Below, piece by piece: positions 25,760 through 34,664 of a DNA stretch of 64,000 bases (positions are counted from its first letter, which is position 1; each line of letters opens with the position of its first letter). A program made the position numbers and the translations under genes. The notes beneath the pieces were generated by a model. It saw nothing but the letters and a program-made list of their open reading frames with translations. It was not told the DNA's origin and made no database searches. The stretch is from JADJNW01 sp964549655. GTDB lineage: Bacteria; Bacteroidota; Bacteroidia; Chitinophagales; Saprospiraceae. The stretch covers positions 6,527 through 70,526 of the forward strand of contig CAZJXN010000005.1 of the NCBI GenBank assembly GCA_964549655.1, given 5' to 3'.

Positions 25760-26029
25760 GCTTCTAATTAATCTGATGACTCCAAAGTCTAATGTCGTCA
25801 ACTTAAGGAAAAAGGTGCAGCGCACCGAAATATTGGTAGAAAAAAGAGAAAACACGTTTACCAGGTGCAGCGCACCGGCATATCGTGCCTCGCTTGGTGG
25901 TATATTTCGGTGCGCTGCACCTATCCATACGATGATTAAACGTTTCTACCAATATTTCGGTGCGCTGCACCTCCTTTCCCTTTTAAGTTGATGACATTAG
26001 ACTCCAAAGTCATCAGATTAATTAGAAGC
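25760..26029. repeat. 270-bp nested palindrome with four GGTGCAGCGCACC cores
   Basis: The left arm from 25760 (GCTTCTAATTAATCTGATGA onward through ATATTGGTAGAAA) is matched by the reverse complement of the right arm ending at 26029 over about 85 bp with few differences. Four copies of the 13-bp palindrome GGTGCAGCGCACC or its complement lie at 25814, 25864, 25909 and 25959. The two inner copies flank a loop of about 32 nt (25877-25908). No coding frame is evident. It lies between a terminator and the PKD/barrel gene. Confidence 0.9.
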
Positions 26030-26088
26030 AAGGTCAACCCTTGACTCAACTAAAATGCTAATCTTTTCAATCAAAACTCCTTGCTACC

Positions 26089-28104
26089 ATGCGTATTTTA
26101 CCCTTGCTGCTTTCCTTTCTTCCGGTATGCTCTATACTTGCGCAAACCACCCCTGAACGCCAAGCCGATTTTATAGTACGCTGGGAGACACCGAATATTT
26201 TGTTCGCTCCTGTTTTACCGCCGCTTACACAAATTGCCGGAGCGCCCACTACTTATTACGAACACTATTGGGAATTTGGGGATGGTATTTTTAGCTTTGC
26301 AGAAAACCCTATTCATATTTATGCAGATACCAGCGGACACGAGGTTTATTTTTTGGCAACTGGCAAATATGATAATGGCAAAGCCCCTAAATCACGGAAG
26401 AAAAGAATAGAAGGGGCAAAGGAAAAACCGAAAACATTGGTAGCAGATGCTTCGTCAGCACCAAGTGTCTTGGAGGATGCCACGGCTTCCATCGGACTTC
26501 GCGCAGTGCGCAATCCGCGAGCAGGAGAGGAATTAGCGGTTATCTTAGCTTACGCGAATCATACGCCAGTGCCGCAATCCGGTAGATTATACTTGTTTTT
26601 CAATCAAAAATCTTACACAAATGACCACTTTAATTTTTTAGAAGCTCGAACGCACTATGGAGAAAGAGCAGAGAAAGAAGCACTCACTTGGAATGGTTCA
26701 AACGATGCTACAAATGGCTGGACGGGCATTAAAAACAAATTAAATTGGTACGACGTAAGCTTGCCAGAAAAAGAACCAACGGAAGCGTTAAGCGAATTAA
26801 AAAATATTTACAAGACAAATAAAATCTGGAGTTTTAATGCCTTACAACCAGGAGAAGAACGAAACTTATTTATTTCTATAAATGCCAATGACCAAATGCT
26901 GGCAGATACGAATGCCATTATTACGGTTACAGGTTTGCTAATTTCGGATGACCAGCGCGTGGTAGAAGAATACGTCTTGGAAATGGAAATTGTCGCGTCG
27001 CATGACCCGAATTACATTGCGGTTTCTCAGCGGCGGATGAATTTTCGGCGTATTCGCAATAAAGATTTAGTATATAAAGTCCATTTTCAAAATAATGGCG
27101 AAGGTCCTGCCAGCACCATCCAAATTACTTGCGACGTACCAATTGGACTGGATGCAACCGATTTACAAGTGCTCGATTTATATCCAAAATGCCTACTTTG
27201 CCCGGAACAAGCAGTAAATTTTAGTTGCCTTGACACTTCTTTTCAAGAAGGCAAAGTTATCTTCACTTTTAAAAATATCTACTTGCCTGGTACGCGCCAA
27301 GAAGGTGTGAGCGACCGCGATTCTACAAAAGGTTTTGTCAAATACCGGCTTTTGCCCAGTAAAAAAATTCGCAAGTTGAGTTTCGATTCTCGTGCAAGCA
27401 TTGTATTTGATAAAAACCCACCCATTCAAACCAATCGCACAGCAACGCATTTTAAACCGGGCATTTCACCGGGGATAATGGCAGGTTGGAATATCTTTCC
27501 AGACAAGCCAAATCAAAATTATTTCTCTGTAGGAGTCAGTCTTGCGCCCTTCAAACCCTATCGCCGCTTTTTACAAGTAGAGTTTTGGACGGGTTTTCCA
27601 ATTTTACCTACAACGGAGCGCAGCACTTTGCAAGATTCAACCAGTATACTTGATAGATCACAAGGCACATTGTTTATCATAGACTCCGTTACAACCATTA
27701 CTAGCCAAATTGAGCAAAATCCATTATATTTTAATGTCGTTCCATTACAGTTACGCAAGAATTTTACGAATTGGTTGGGGGTTAGTATTGGCGTATTGTT
27801 AAATGTAGAACTTCAACGCAATCAAATTACCGAGCAGCGCCTGTTAGAACGAAAAATTTATCGTACGCCCGAACCCAATGTCAACATCCCGCGCGAACGA
27901 TTACAGCCTTTAACCGATTTATTTACCCAAGAGACAACAAATTCTACCAGCAATACAAAAGAATGGGTTGTAAATACCGCTCTTTTTGCCGATATTCAGC
28001 TCGGATTAGTGCGGCAAGGACCAGCATTGGGTCTACGCGGTATCTTATCGCTGGAAAAGACACCCAATTGGTATCTTTCGCTGTTTGCTTCTTGGAAGTT
28101 GTAG
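26089..28104 (+). CDS. Exported PKD-like / conserved-repeat protein with C-terminal beta-rich (possibly barrel) region
   Basis: A 671-residue protein with a signal peptide (ending CSILAQ). A PKD-like segment is seen at 55-95 (HYWEFGDGIFSFAENPIHIY). A middle region around 305-440 contains SHDPNYIAVSQRR, LVYKVHFQNNGEGPAST and GFVKYRLLPSKKI, the pattern of DUF11/DUF7619-type repeats found in Bacteroidota surface proteins. The C-terminal 220 residues alternate hydrophobic and polar residues like an outer-membrane barrel (YFSVGVSLAPFKPYRRFLQV, ending SLFASWKL). The function is unknown. The CHAT-domain gene follows 206 bp downstream in the same direction, suggesting an envelope-associated pair. The intervening spacer carries CTCTGCG-type repeats. 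Confidence 0.7.
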   Translation: MRILPLLLSFLPVCSILAQTTPERQADFIVRWETPNILFAPVLPPLTQIAGAPTTYYEHYWEFGDGIFSFAENPIHIYADTSGHEVYFLATGKYDNGKAPKSRKKRIEGAKEKPKTLVADASSAPSVLEDATASIGLRAVRNPRAGEELAVILAYANHTPVPQSGRLYLFFNQKSYTNDHFNFLEARTHYGERAEKEALTWNGSNDATNGWTGIKNKLNWYDVSLPEKEPTEALSELKNIYKTNKIWSFNALQPGEERNLFISINANDQMLADTNAIITVTGLLISDDQRVVEEYVLEMEIVASHDPNYIAVSQRRMNFRRIRNKDLVYKVHFQNNGEGPASTIQITCDVPIGLDATDLQVLDLYPKCLLCPEQAVNFSCLDTSFQEGKVIFTFKNIYLPGTRQEGVSDRDSTKGFVKYRLLPSKKIRKLSFDSRASIVFDKNPPIQTNRTATHFKPGISPGIMAGWNIFPDKPNQNYFSVGVSLAPFKPYRRFLQVEFWTGFPILPTTERSTLQDSTSILDRSQGTLFIIDSVTTITSQIEQNPLYFNVVPLQLRKNFTNWLGVSIGVLLNVELQRNQITEQRLLERKIYRTPEPNVNIPRERLQPLTDLFTQETTNSTSNTKEWVVNTALFADIQLGLVRQGPALGLRGILSLEKTPNWYLSLFASWKL

Positions 28105-28310
28105 ATGTTTGCAATGTTTTAACCCACAGAGGACCCCGAATTTTGCAGCGGTTGGCTTCAAATTTATCCTTTGTTGTAGTTTAAAAAAGCGAGCATAATA
28201 AGAGAAAATCTCTGCGCCCTCTACGCCTCTGCGGTTTAAAAAGTGGATGTAAGGAGAGAAAAAAACCTAGCGTGCTCACTGGTAAAAATACCTTTTAAAT
28301 ACAACAATTC

Positions 28311-31145
28311 ATGGTTTCAAAGCGGACTACAATCTTCTTTCTTTTAATTTTAACCATCACGCTACTGCCCTTACCCGCGCAAGATTCCTTAAAAAATTGG
28401 GAAGAAAAAATTGCTGCGTTTGAAACCAACTCCAACATTGATAGTCTCGCCTATTACTACCAAAAAAAAGCCAATTATTACAAAAAAGCCGACAATCTTG
28501 CCGCTTGGGTTTACTGTTATTGGGATTGGCAAGAAGCTGAGTTTGACAATTCTCAACAAGCGTTGGCAATATTAGACATTGCATTGCAAAAAACTTGGCG
28601 TAAATCTAAAACCACTGCCGAATCGGAAGCAATACTTTGGGTACAAGTCAATCGAGGCTACCATTTATTTCAATTGAGTAGAATTGCTGCTGCTGTAAAA
28701 GCCTATGAAGAAGGGCTAAAATTATATCAGCAATATAAATTTACCAATTTTGAGTCGCTTGACTATCTCTATCTGCCATTAGGCGCACATTATACCCGCT
28801 TGGGTGACAATGAAAAAGCCCGTGCGCTCTACGAAAACGCAATTCAAACGCATCCGAACGGCGTTCAAGATAGCGCGTTGGCGGGATTATACAATAATTT
28901 GGGACTCACTTATTGGAATGAAGGCAACCAACAAAATGCGATTACCACTTTTCAAAAAGGATTAGCTTGTCAGGGCATTCTACCGATTAAATTGGGCTTG
29001 TTGAAACTCTCTTTGGCACAAAGTTATCTTGGAACGAGGCAAATCAATAAAGCGGCACACTTTGTAGAAGAAGCTATTGCCATTTTGGATTCAATCAAAA
29101 CCACTTCGCCTAATGAGGAAGGCATTTTTGATTATTTGTCTGGTGCTTATTTGGTCAAAGCCAAGTTGTTAGGCATAAAAAGAGAAAATACCGCTGCGCT
29201 TTCTGATTTACAAAAGGCACTGGCTTACGGCAAAATTGGTCGGGGTACATCGCTGCACCGTGATATTGCCAAGATTCAAGTTGAGATTGGCAAATGTTAT
29301 CTTCAGGCAGGCAATTTAAATCAAGCGATAGCCGCTTTTAACGCCGCATTAGGCAGTCTGATTCCCAGATTTTCATCAAGTGATATCAATGCTTTGCCCA
29401 AGCCTGACCAGCTTTATGAAGAAAACACGATTTATGAAGCCCTCGAAGGAAAAGCGGACGTGCTGTCTGCATTGTATCAACAAAACAAAGACCTAAAATC
29501 TTTGCAGTTAGCGTTGGAATGCCATCAATTAGCCGGGCAAACGGAATTGTTACTGCGCCGTTTATTGCAATACGAATCTTCTAAAATAACACTCCTTTCC
29601 CAAAGTAGGCAGCGCGTGGAAAAAGTAATTGAGATAGCACATGAGCTATTTGTGGCAACCAGTGATTCCTATTTTTTGTATAAAGCTTGGACTTGTGCGG
29701 AGCAAGCTAAATCTACAATTCTACTGGAAGCTGTACAGCGTAACCGATTCAAAGATTTACTGACTTCTGATGATTCTCTACTCATTCAAGAACGAAATAT
29801 CCGACAACAAACTGCCTATTTTGAACGACTTTTATTATTAGAACCAAACTCTTTACAGCGACCAATCTGGCAACAACAACGCGCCGAACTCGTGCAACAA
29901 TTAGCCGAAACGGAACAACAATTACAACAACAATACCCTGCATGGGCAACGCTACGGCGTCAAGCGGAAAGTTTTACAGCAACTTCTATTCAATTGCTCC
30001 GCCAAACTTTACCCAATCATGCCGTTGTAGAATATTTTATCGGAGAAAAGCACATTGAAGTATTTGGACAATCTTCTAAAGGAAAAGTCGTCTGGAAAAG
30101 AATAGAACAACCCGATTCTGTAGCAACTAAAACCAAAAACTTACTATTGCTTTTACAATCTCGTTCCGCCATGCAATCGCCTAATGAATATCGTAAATTG
30201 GCTTATGAAATCTATCAATCTGTACTACAACCTGCACTAAATAATTTAGATACAAATACTAAAAATATTCTAATCGTGCCTGACGCTTGGCTGGCTTTCT
30301 TGCCGTTTGAAGCATTGTACAATGAGGCTGCACCGGAAGTAGGGTGGGAACGTGCACCTTTTTTACTGCGGCATTGTGGAATTCATTACGCTTTTTCATT
30401 GGCAGTGTTGGAAAGCCAGCGTCAGATATCCACAAAAGCAAAGTATAATGTATTGCAAATAGCTCCACGTTTTATTGCAAAACAGCGTGGATTGTCTCCA
30501 CTATTGCACAGTCAGGAAGAAACGCCCGTCAAGCAAGCGTGCCAGAGCCAACAGTATTTTGATAGACAAGCCAATTTTGAGCAACTAAAGCAAACCGCTG
30601 CTAACTATCGCATTCTACACCTTTCTACCCACGCTGGAGTGGATTCAAACGGAGGCTTGCCGCGTGTGGAATTGTATGACCGCCCTGCCTATCTGCCCGA
30701 CATCTATGCGTTACCTTTGCAAGCCGACTTAGTAGTATTAAGCGCCTGTCAAACTGGGTTGGGGCAATTTCACAAAGGGGAGGGTGTGATGAGCCTGTCG
30801 CGCGCTTTCACGTATGCTGGAGTAAAAGGACTTGTATCCAGTTTATGGATAATTAATGAAGCAGCTACTGCCAATATCTTTTATCGGATGTACGGCTACC
30901 TGCAAGCCGGTGTCACTAAGCCAACCGCCTTACGCAATGCTAAAATAGCCTACTTGGACGATGCGAACGTACCCGCTTTTCAAAAATCACCTTATTATTG
31001 GTCAGGATTGGTTTATCTTGGAGATGAGCGTGCTGTTAAGTGGAAAAATTGTGCTTCTTATAAACGGGTGCTTGTGTTAATTCTATTAGGAATAATAAGT
31101 GTTGCTGTAGTATTTGTAAAATGGAGAAAAAGCCCATCTTTTTAA
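28311..31145 (+). CDS. Exported TPR-CHAT protease-like protein with C-terminal membrane anchor
   Basis: A 944-residue protein. It has a signal peptide (to about 24), TPR repeats over about 60-420 (LGAHYTRLGDNEKARALYEN, GLTYWNEGNQQNAITTFQKG), a helical linker, and a C-terminal CHAT domain with HLSTHAG (His774) and VLSACQTG (Cys813), the caspase-like catalytic dyad. A membrane helix follows (VLVLILLGIISVAVVFVKW). The TPR and protease parts should therefore face the periplasm, unlike the cytosolic CHAT proteases of gasdermin and CRISPR systems. Family members are abundant in Saprospiria, but their substrates are unknown. The ECF sigma pair, lipoprotein and PKD gene just upstream hint at a signalling locus. 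The stop lies inside a terminator stem. Confidence 0.9.
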   Translation: MVSKRTTIFFLLILTITLLPLPAQDSLKNWEEKIAAFETNSNIDSLAYYYQKKANYYKKADNLAAWVYCYWDWQEAEFDNSQQALAILDIALQKTWRKSKTTAESEAILWVQVNRGYHLFQLSRIAAAVKAYEEGLKLYQQYKFTNFESLDYLYLPLGAHYTRLGDNEKARALYENAIQTHPNGVQDSALAGLYNNLGLTYWNEGNQQNAITTFQKGLACQGILPIKLGLLKLSLAQSYLGTRQINKAAHFVEEAIAILDSIKTTSPNEEGIFDYLSGAYLVKAKLLGIKRENTAALSDLQKALAYGKIGRGTSLHRDIAKIQVEIGKCYLQAGNLNQAIAAFNAALGSLIPRFSSSDINALPKPDQLYEENTIYEALEGKADVLSALYQQNKDLKSLQLALECHQLAGQTELLLRRLLQYESSKITLLSQSRQRVEKVIEIAHELFVATSDSYFLYKAWTCAEQAKSTILLEAVQRNRFKDLLTSDDSLLIQERNIRQQTAYFERLLLLEPNSLQRPIWQQQRAELVQQLAETEQQLQQQYPAWATLRRQAESFTATSIQLLRQTLPNHAVVEYFIGEKHIEVFGQSSKGKVVWKRIEQPDSVATKTKNLLLLLQSRSAMQSPNEYRKLAYEIYQSVLQPALNNLDTNTKNILIVPDAWLAFLPFEALYNEAAPEVGWERAPFLLRHCGIHYAFSLAVLESQRQISTKAKYNVLQIAPRFIAKQRGLSPLLHSQEETPVKQACQSQQYFDRQANFEQLKQTAANYRILHLSTHAGVDSNGGLPRVELYDRPAYLPDIYALPLQADLVVLSACQTGLGQFHKGEGVMSLSRAFTYAGVKGLVSSLWIINEAATANIFYRMYGYLQAGVTKPTALRNAKIAYLDDANVPAFQKSPYYWSGLVYLGDERAVKWKNCASYKRVLVLILLGIISVAVVFVKWRKSPSF

Positions 31146-31165
31146 ATAGCAGATGGGCTCCTGTT
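31131..31165. terminator. Bidirectional terminator overlapping the CHAT gene stop
   Basis: AGCCCATCT at 31131-31139 pairs perfectly with AGATGGGCT at 31151-31159, with an A-run before and TTTTT after. The stop codon of the CHAT gene is in the loop, and the next gene converges from the other side. Confidence 0.75.
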
Positions 31166-31169
31166 TTTC

Positions 31170-31538
31170 CTATTTAGTTTTAACCACGCGAGGGGTATCA
31201 TTTACTTCAAAACCCCACTCGCCCAACTTTTTAGGTGTTTTGCTGAAGACGGCTTTAAGGAGGTCACGACTACTGCGTACCAATCCGGTTACATCTCCCA
31301 TAAGGCGGTCTCGCTCGCGGTAGGCTTGCTCTGCTCGGCGCGTGTACTCTTCTGCTTCATCGTGCTTGGCGGAAGCAAGTGGCAGGTTGGGTCCATGGTC
31401 GTTCCAATTGTAATCAGAGAGGCTGTTAAGCGGGCTTTTAGTACCGTCCGCTAAATGCTTGTTGTAAATGAGCGTTCCCAGCTTGAGCAATTCCCCAATG
31501 TTGGTCGGTACGACAATGCGAATAGAAATGGTTTTCAT
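31170..31538 (-). CDS. Hypothetical helical protein of a Bacteroidota-specific family
   Basis: A 122-residue soluble protein, rich in charged helix (KHDEAEEYTRRAEQAYRERD, GLVRSSRDLLKAVFSKTPKK), ending LGEWGFEVNDTPRVVKTK. I recognise the K.LG.WGF.Vd.TP ending and the LIYNKHLADGTKSPL start as recurrent in hypothetical proteins of this phylum, but no function is known. There is no signal peptide. It converges with the CHAT gene. Upstream lies the 42-bp tandem repeat array, so its promoter must sit between 31539 and about 31780. Confidence 0.65.
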   Translation of the reverse strand: MKTISIRIVVPTNIGELLKLGTLIYNKHLADGTKSPLNSLSDYNWNDHGPNLPLASAKHDEAEEYTRRAEQAYRERDRLMGDVTGLVRSSRDLLKAVFSKTPKKLGEWGFEVNDTPRVVKTK

Positions 31539-31787
31539 AGAAAGTGTAAATTAGTTATAAAATAGAATTAAAAATCACACTTTTAGTGTGTTTACTTGTG
31601 GGCTCTATGCTACCTTTTTCCTTTGTGTTTTGCTATTTGGGCGGAGTGCTGTTTGGATTGGATAGTATTACTTAAACTAATGTAGCGGTAAAAATACATA
31701 ACAAAGCTTAATTACACAATATATATAAAGATTTTTTTAAAAACAATATCTTGAAATATGATAAAAAGCAATCAGAATGCTATGAAA

Positions 31788-32039
31788 GGGTCCTAGAATG
31801 TTCAAAATGGGTAATTGATTGTTAGAATAGGGTCTTAGAGACTTTGAAACGGGTATTTTATTATTCCAATGGGGTCTTAGAACACTTTAATATCCTTTTG
31901 GATGCTTCTAAGAGGGTCTTAGAAGCATCCAAAAGGATATTTTATCATTTTAAGAGGGGCTTAGAACGTTCTAAGCGGGTAATTTATCGTTCGGATTGGC
32001 TTTCTGATGCTTTTGATAGGCTATTTATTATTTTCCCTA
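31788..32039. repeat. Six tandem units of 42 bp
   Basis: Units beginning GGGTCTTAGAA start at about 31788, 31830, 31872, 31914, 31956 and 31998, each 42 bp and diverged (the last is weak). Because 42 is a multiple of three, the array keeps an open frame with a 14-residue periodic peptide (for example VLEASKRIFYHFKR). No ribosome site or conserved protein supports translation. The rest of the 549-bp gap 31539-32087 is AT-rich with no gene seen. Confidence 0.8.
31892..31938. terminator. Perfect 21-bp hairpin inside the tandem array
   Basis: The left stem 31892-31912 begins ATCCTTTTGGATGCTTC and the right stem 31918-31938 ends GAAGCATCCAAAAGGAT, separated by the loop AGGGT. All 21 pairs are Watson-Crick. 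It lies 150 bp past the stop of the VanX/CocE gene on the minus strand and could end that transcript, although no clear U-run follows. Confidence 0.55.
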
Positions 32040-32087
32040 CCTTTTCTACATTTGTACAGGCTACTTCATTGTACATCTTTAATAAAT

Positions 32088-34547
32088 CTACTTCACCACC
32101 GGCAGCGCGATATACGAAGCCGAGCCGCTATTTCTAAAAATGCGATGCTCCGCTTTTTGATAATCAGCAGCTTTGGCTAAAAAGATGTTTGGCACGTATT
32201 TCTGCGGGTTGCGGTCAATGAGCGGAAACCAGGTGCTTTGCACTTGCACCATGATTTTATGTCCTTTTTTGAATACATGGTCGGATTCTAATAAATTGAC
32301 GACGTACGCGTTGACTTCATTCGATTTGACTGGCTCTGGTTTTTCAAAACTTTTGCGAAAACGACCGCGCAGCACATCAGCAGTAACAATCTGTTGGTAG
32401 CCACTCATTTCAAAATCTTTTTCGTAATCATTGGGGTATACATCTATCAATTTCACGATCCAATCTGCATCAGAAGCACTGGTGGAAGCGAACAGATGCG
32501 CCAATACCTTTCCGGAAATCGTCATATCTTCTTGCAAAACCGTCGTTTCCCAACTCAATACATCGGAGCGATTATGCACAAAACGCTGGTCTTCCGTCAT
32601 CCAAGTGAACCAACGCGAGCCACGCCCGTAAGTCTGCTCGATGGGGCGCGGACGATACGGCACGGGATGCGCGGGGTCGGAAATGTAGCTGTCGTAAGCA
32701 GTTGTCGCAGGGGCAGTTGGTTTATCAAAAGACAATTTCCCATTGGCATGGAAGTATAAATTTTGCTGCGCGGCTTGCTTCGGAGTCCACGAGTCGTAGT
32801 TTTTCCATTGGTTGGAGCCAGTTTGGAACGTAATCGCTTCCGCAAACTTACCATCGCCTTTGCCTTTCAGGTGATATTGAAACCAAGTCAGTTGAATGTT
32901 TTCGCGGAAGGTTTTTGCTGTGGCAGTATCAAATTGCAAATTGCCCAAACTACTCCCGTCACTTCTTGCCCAGCCGCCGTGATTCCAAGGTCCAATGACG
33001 ATGTGGTTCAACTTATTCTTATCTTTCTTTTCCAACAAATCATACATGAAGAGTGGCCCTGCAAAATCTTCTTGGTCAAACCAACCTGCTACGTGCTGCG
33101 TCGGTACGGTCAGTTCCCGATTTTCAAAACGATACAATAACGATTGGCGTTTCCAAAAATCATCATAGTTCGGATGGTTTACAAAATTATCCCAAGACGG
33201 AATCTTGTGGTGAAAATATTTATCATTTACATTCGACAAAGGACCGAGTTTCAAATACCAATCATAATTATCGTAGGTGTCAAACGGAAACAGCGTATCC
33301 GTCTTACCCGCTTCTTCCATGAAGGCATAATCAAATCCATAGCTCAGGCGGAACGCGCCATTGTGGTGCATATCGTCGTTGATGAACCAATCGGCGGGCG
33401 TGGCTTGCTCCGATGCTGCTTTAAGTGCCGAATGTGGGTCAATCAATGCCATCATCGTCGTCCAGCCGCTATACGAAATCCCAAAAATCCCGGCTCTGCC
33501 ATTATTATTGCCTATATTTTTCAACAGCCAGTCAATCGTATCATACGTGTCGGTACTTTCATCTGTCCCTTTGGCATCTTTGGGGTCGTGCGTCATGCGC
33601 AGCATTTCAAATTTGCCTTCCGAATCATACCGCCCGCGAATATCCTGTTCTACAAAAATAAAACCTTCTGTGGCAAGCTCTGAATTGGTGAACTCCGGCG
33701 AAGGTCTTTCAGAAACTCCGTAAGGCGTACGCATCAGCAGGAAAGGCAGCGGCTCCGCGCGGTCACGTGGGACATAAATGACCGTATTTAATTTGATCCC
33801 GTCGCGCATCGAAATTTGCACCGTTTTCTTTTCATAATTTAAAACCGCAGGCAGCCTACCCAAAGTCTCAAACGACATATCCATCGGCTCGTACGACTTC
33901 CAGCCATTAAAATTATAATGCCACCATTCGGAAGGTTCTACTGTAAAACCGTGCTTCGTCATGACAGACTTCAATAGCTCTCTATTCTTTAGCACGGCAG
34001 GGTCTGGCACGGGCGCGTCCGCCCACGATTCCTTGATGGCGCTATCATAAGGCGTTGGCATTGTCAATTCATTCCCTGTTTTCAAATCTACCAGCGTCAA
34101 ATCCAGCGCACAGCCGCGATTGTGTTTTGAACCTGTCCATGGCGATGCCACATACGTAGAATCCGGAAAACTTTCATAGAATTGCACCGTGACGGCATAC
34201 GGGCGATACCCATCATAAATCTTCACGCCCAGCCCTTGCGCATTTAGTTCGGTTTGTATTTTTTGTAAGGCTCGCACCACCGGAAGCCGGGCAAATGCTT
34301 TGGCTTCTTGATAAAATACTTTGTGTAGGAAGTTATTTTCTGTCGCGTAGCGAATATCGAGTGCCGCATTGGGGATATGCTTTCTGATTTCTACGAGTGC
34401 CTTGTTACTATCGGTTTGCACTTGCGCCACATATGCCCATACGTCGCTCACTACCGCGAGCGGGTAGCCGTATTTATTGTTTTCTTGGGCGAAGAGGAAT
34501 TGGAGCGGCAGGATAATGGCTAAGAGAAAGAAAAGTTGGGTTCTCAT
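32088..34547 (-). CDS. Exported fusion: VanX-type D-Ala-D-Ala dipeptidase plus CocE/S15 X-Pro-peptidase-like hydrolase
   Basis: An 819-residue frame with a signal peptide (ending FLFAQ). Residues about 50-215 are a complete VanX domain (PF01427): catalytic-type Arg115 in DGYRPY, zinc motif SKHNRGCALD (His142, Asp149), and EWWH (Glu207, His210). From about 240 a CocE/NonD (S15) alpha/beta hydrolase follows, with the nucleophile elbow GISYSGW (Ser360), AGWFDQEDF and VIGPWNHGGW, and a C-terminal galactose-binding-like beta domain. Each half is normally a separate protein. The fusion suggests periplasmic degradation of D-amino-acid or proline-containing peptides, perhaps from peptidoglycan (inference). 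All key residues are present. Confidence 0.9.
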   Translation of the reverse strand: MRTQLFFLLAIILPLQFLFAQENNKYGYPLAVVSDVWAYVAQVQTDSNKALVEIRKHIPNAALDIRYATENNFLHKVFYQEAKAFARLPVVRALQKIQTELNAQGLGVKIYDGYRPYAVTVQFYESFPDSTYVASPWTGSKHNRGCALDLTLVDLKTGNELTMPTPYDSAIKESWADAPVPDPAVLKNRELLKSVMTKHGFTVEPSEWWHYNFNGWKSYEPMDMSFETLGRLPAVLNYEKKTVQISMRDGIKLNTVIYVPRDRAEPLPFLLMRTPYGVSERPSPEFTNSELATEGFIFVEQDIRGRYDSEGKFEMLRMTHDPKDAKGTDESTDTYDTIDWLLKNIGNNNGRAGIFGISYSGWTTMMALIDPHSALKAASEQATPADWFINDDMHHNGAFRLSYGFDYAFMEEAGKTDTLFPFDTYDNYDWYLKLGPLSNVNDKYFHHKIPSWDNFVNHPNYDDFWKRQSLLYRFENRELTVPTQHVAGWFDQEDFAGPLFMYDLLEKKDKNKLNHIVIGPWNHGGWARSDGSSLGNLQFDTATAKTFRENIQLTWFQYHLKGKGDGKFAEAITFQTGSNQWKNYDSWTPKQAAQQNLYFHANGKLSFDKPTAPATTAYDSYISDPAHPVPYRPRPIEQTYGRGSRWFTWMTEDQRFVHNRSDVLSWETTVLQEDMTISGKVLAHLFASTSASDADWIVKLIDVYPNDYEKDFEMSGYQQIVTADVLRGRFRKSFEKPEPVKSNEVNAYVVNLLESDHVFKKGHKIMVQVQSTWFPLIDRNPQKYVPNIFLAKAADYQKAEHRIFRNSGSASYIALPVVK

Positions 34548-34664
34548 GTCTGTGTTTTAGGTGTTTGCAATGGTAATGATAGTAGATGCAAGATAGAATT
34601 TGTCGCGGAGATTTTATCCGTTCTTGTATAATGGAATGCGAATGGCGAGCTAACGATTGGACAT

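Noticed and set aside
25776..25991. 71-residue frame in the 270-bp palindrome
   Set aside because: It is a by-product of the inverted repeat, and its sequence is dominated by the GGTGCAGCGCACC cores.
28311..31145. CHAT protein as part of a gasdermin or CRISPR-type defence system
   Set aside because: It has a signal peptide and a C-terminal membrane anchor, so the protease faces the periplasm, and no gasdermin-like or cas gene is adjacent.
31788..32039. Regular units of 42 bp, resembling a CRISPR array
   Set aside because: The whole unit is repeated and diverged, with no conserved repeat plus unique spacer pattern, and no cas gene is near.
31844..32137. 97-residue open frame across the tandem repeats
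   Set aside because: It is explained by the 42-bp periodicity (14 codons), has no recognisable domain or ribosome site, and overlaps the end of the VanX/CocE gene.
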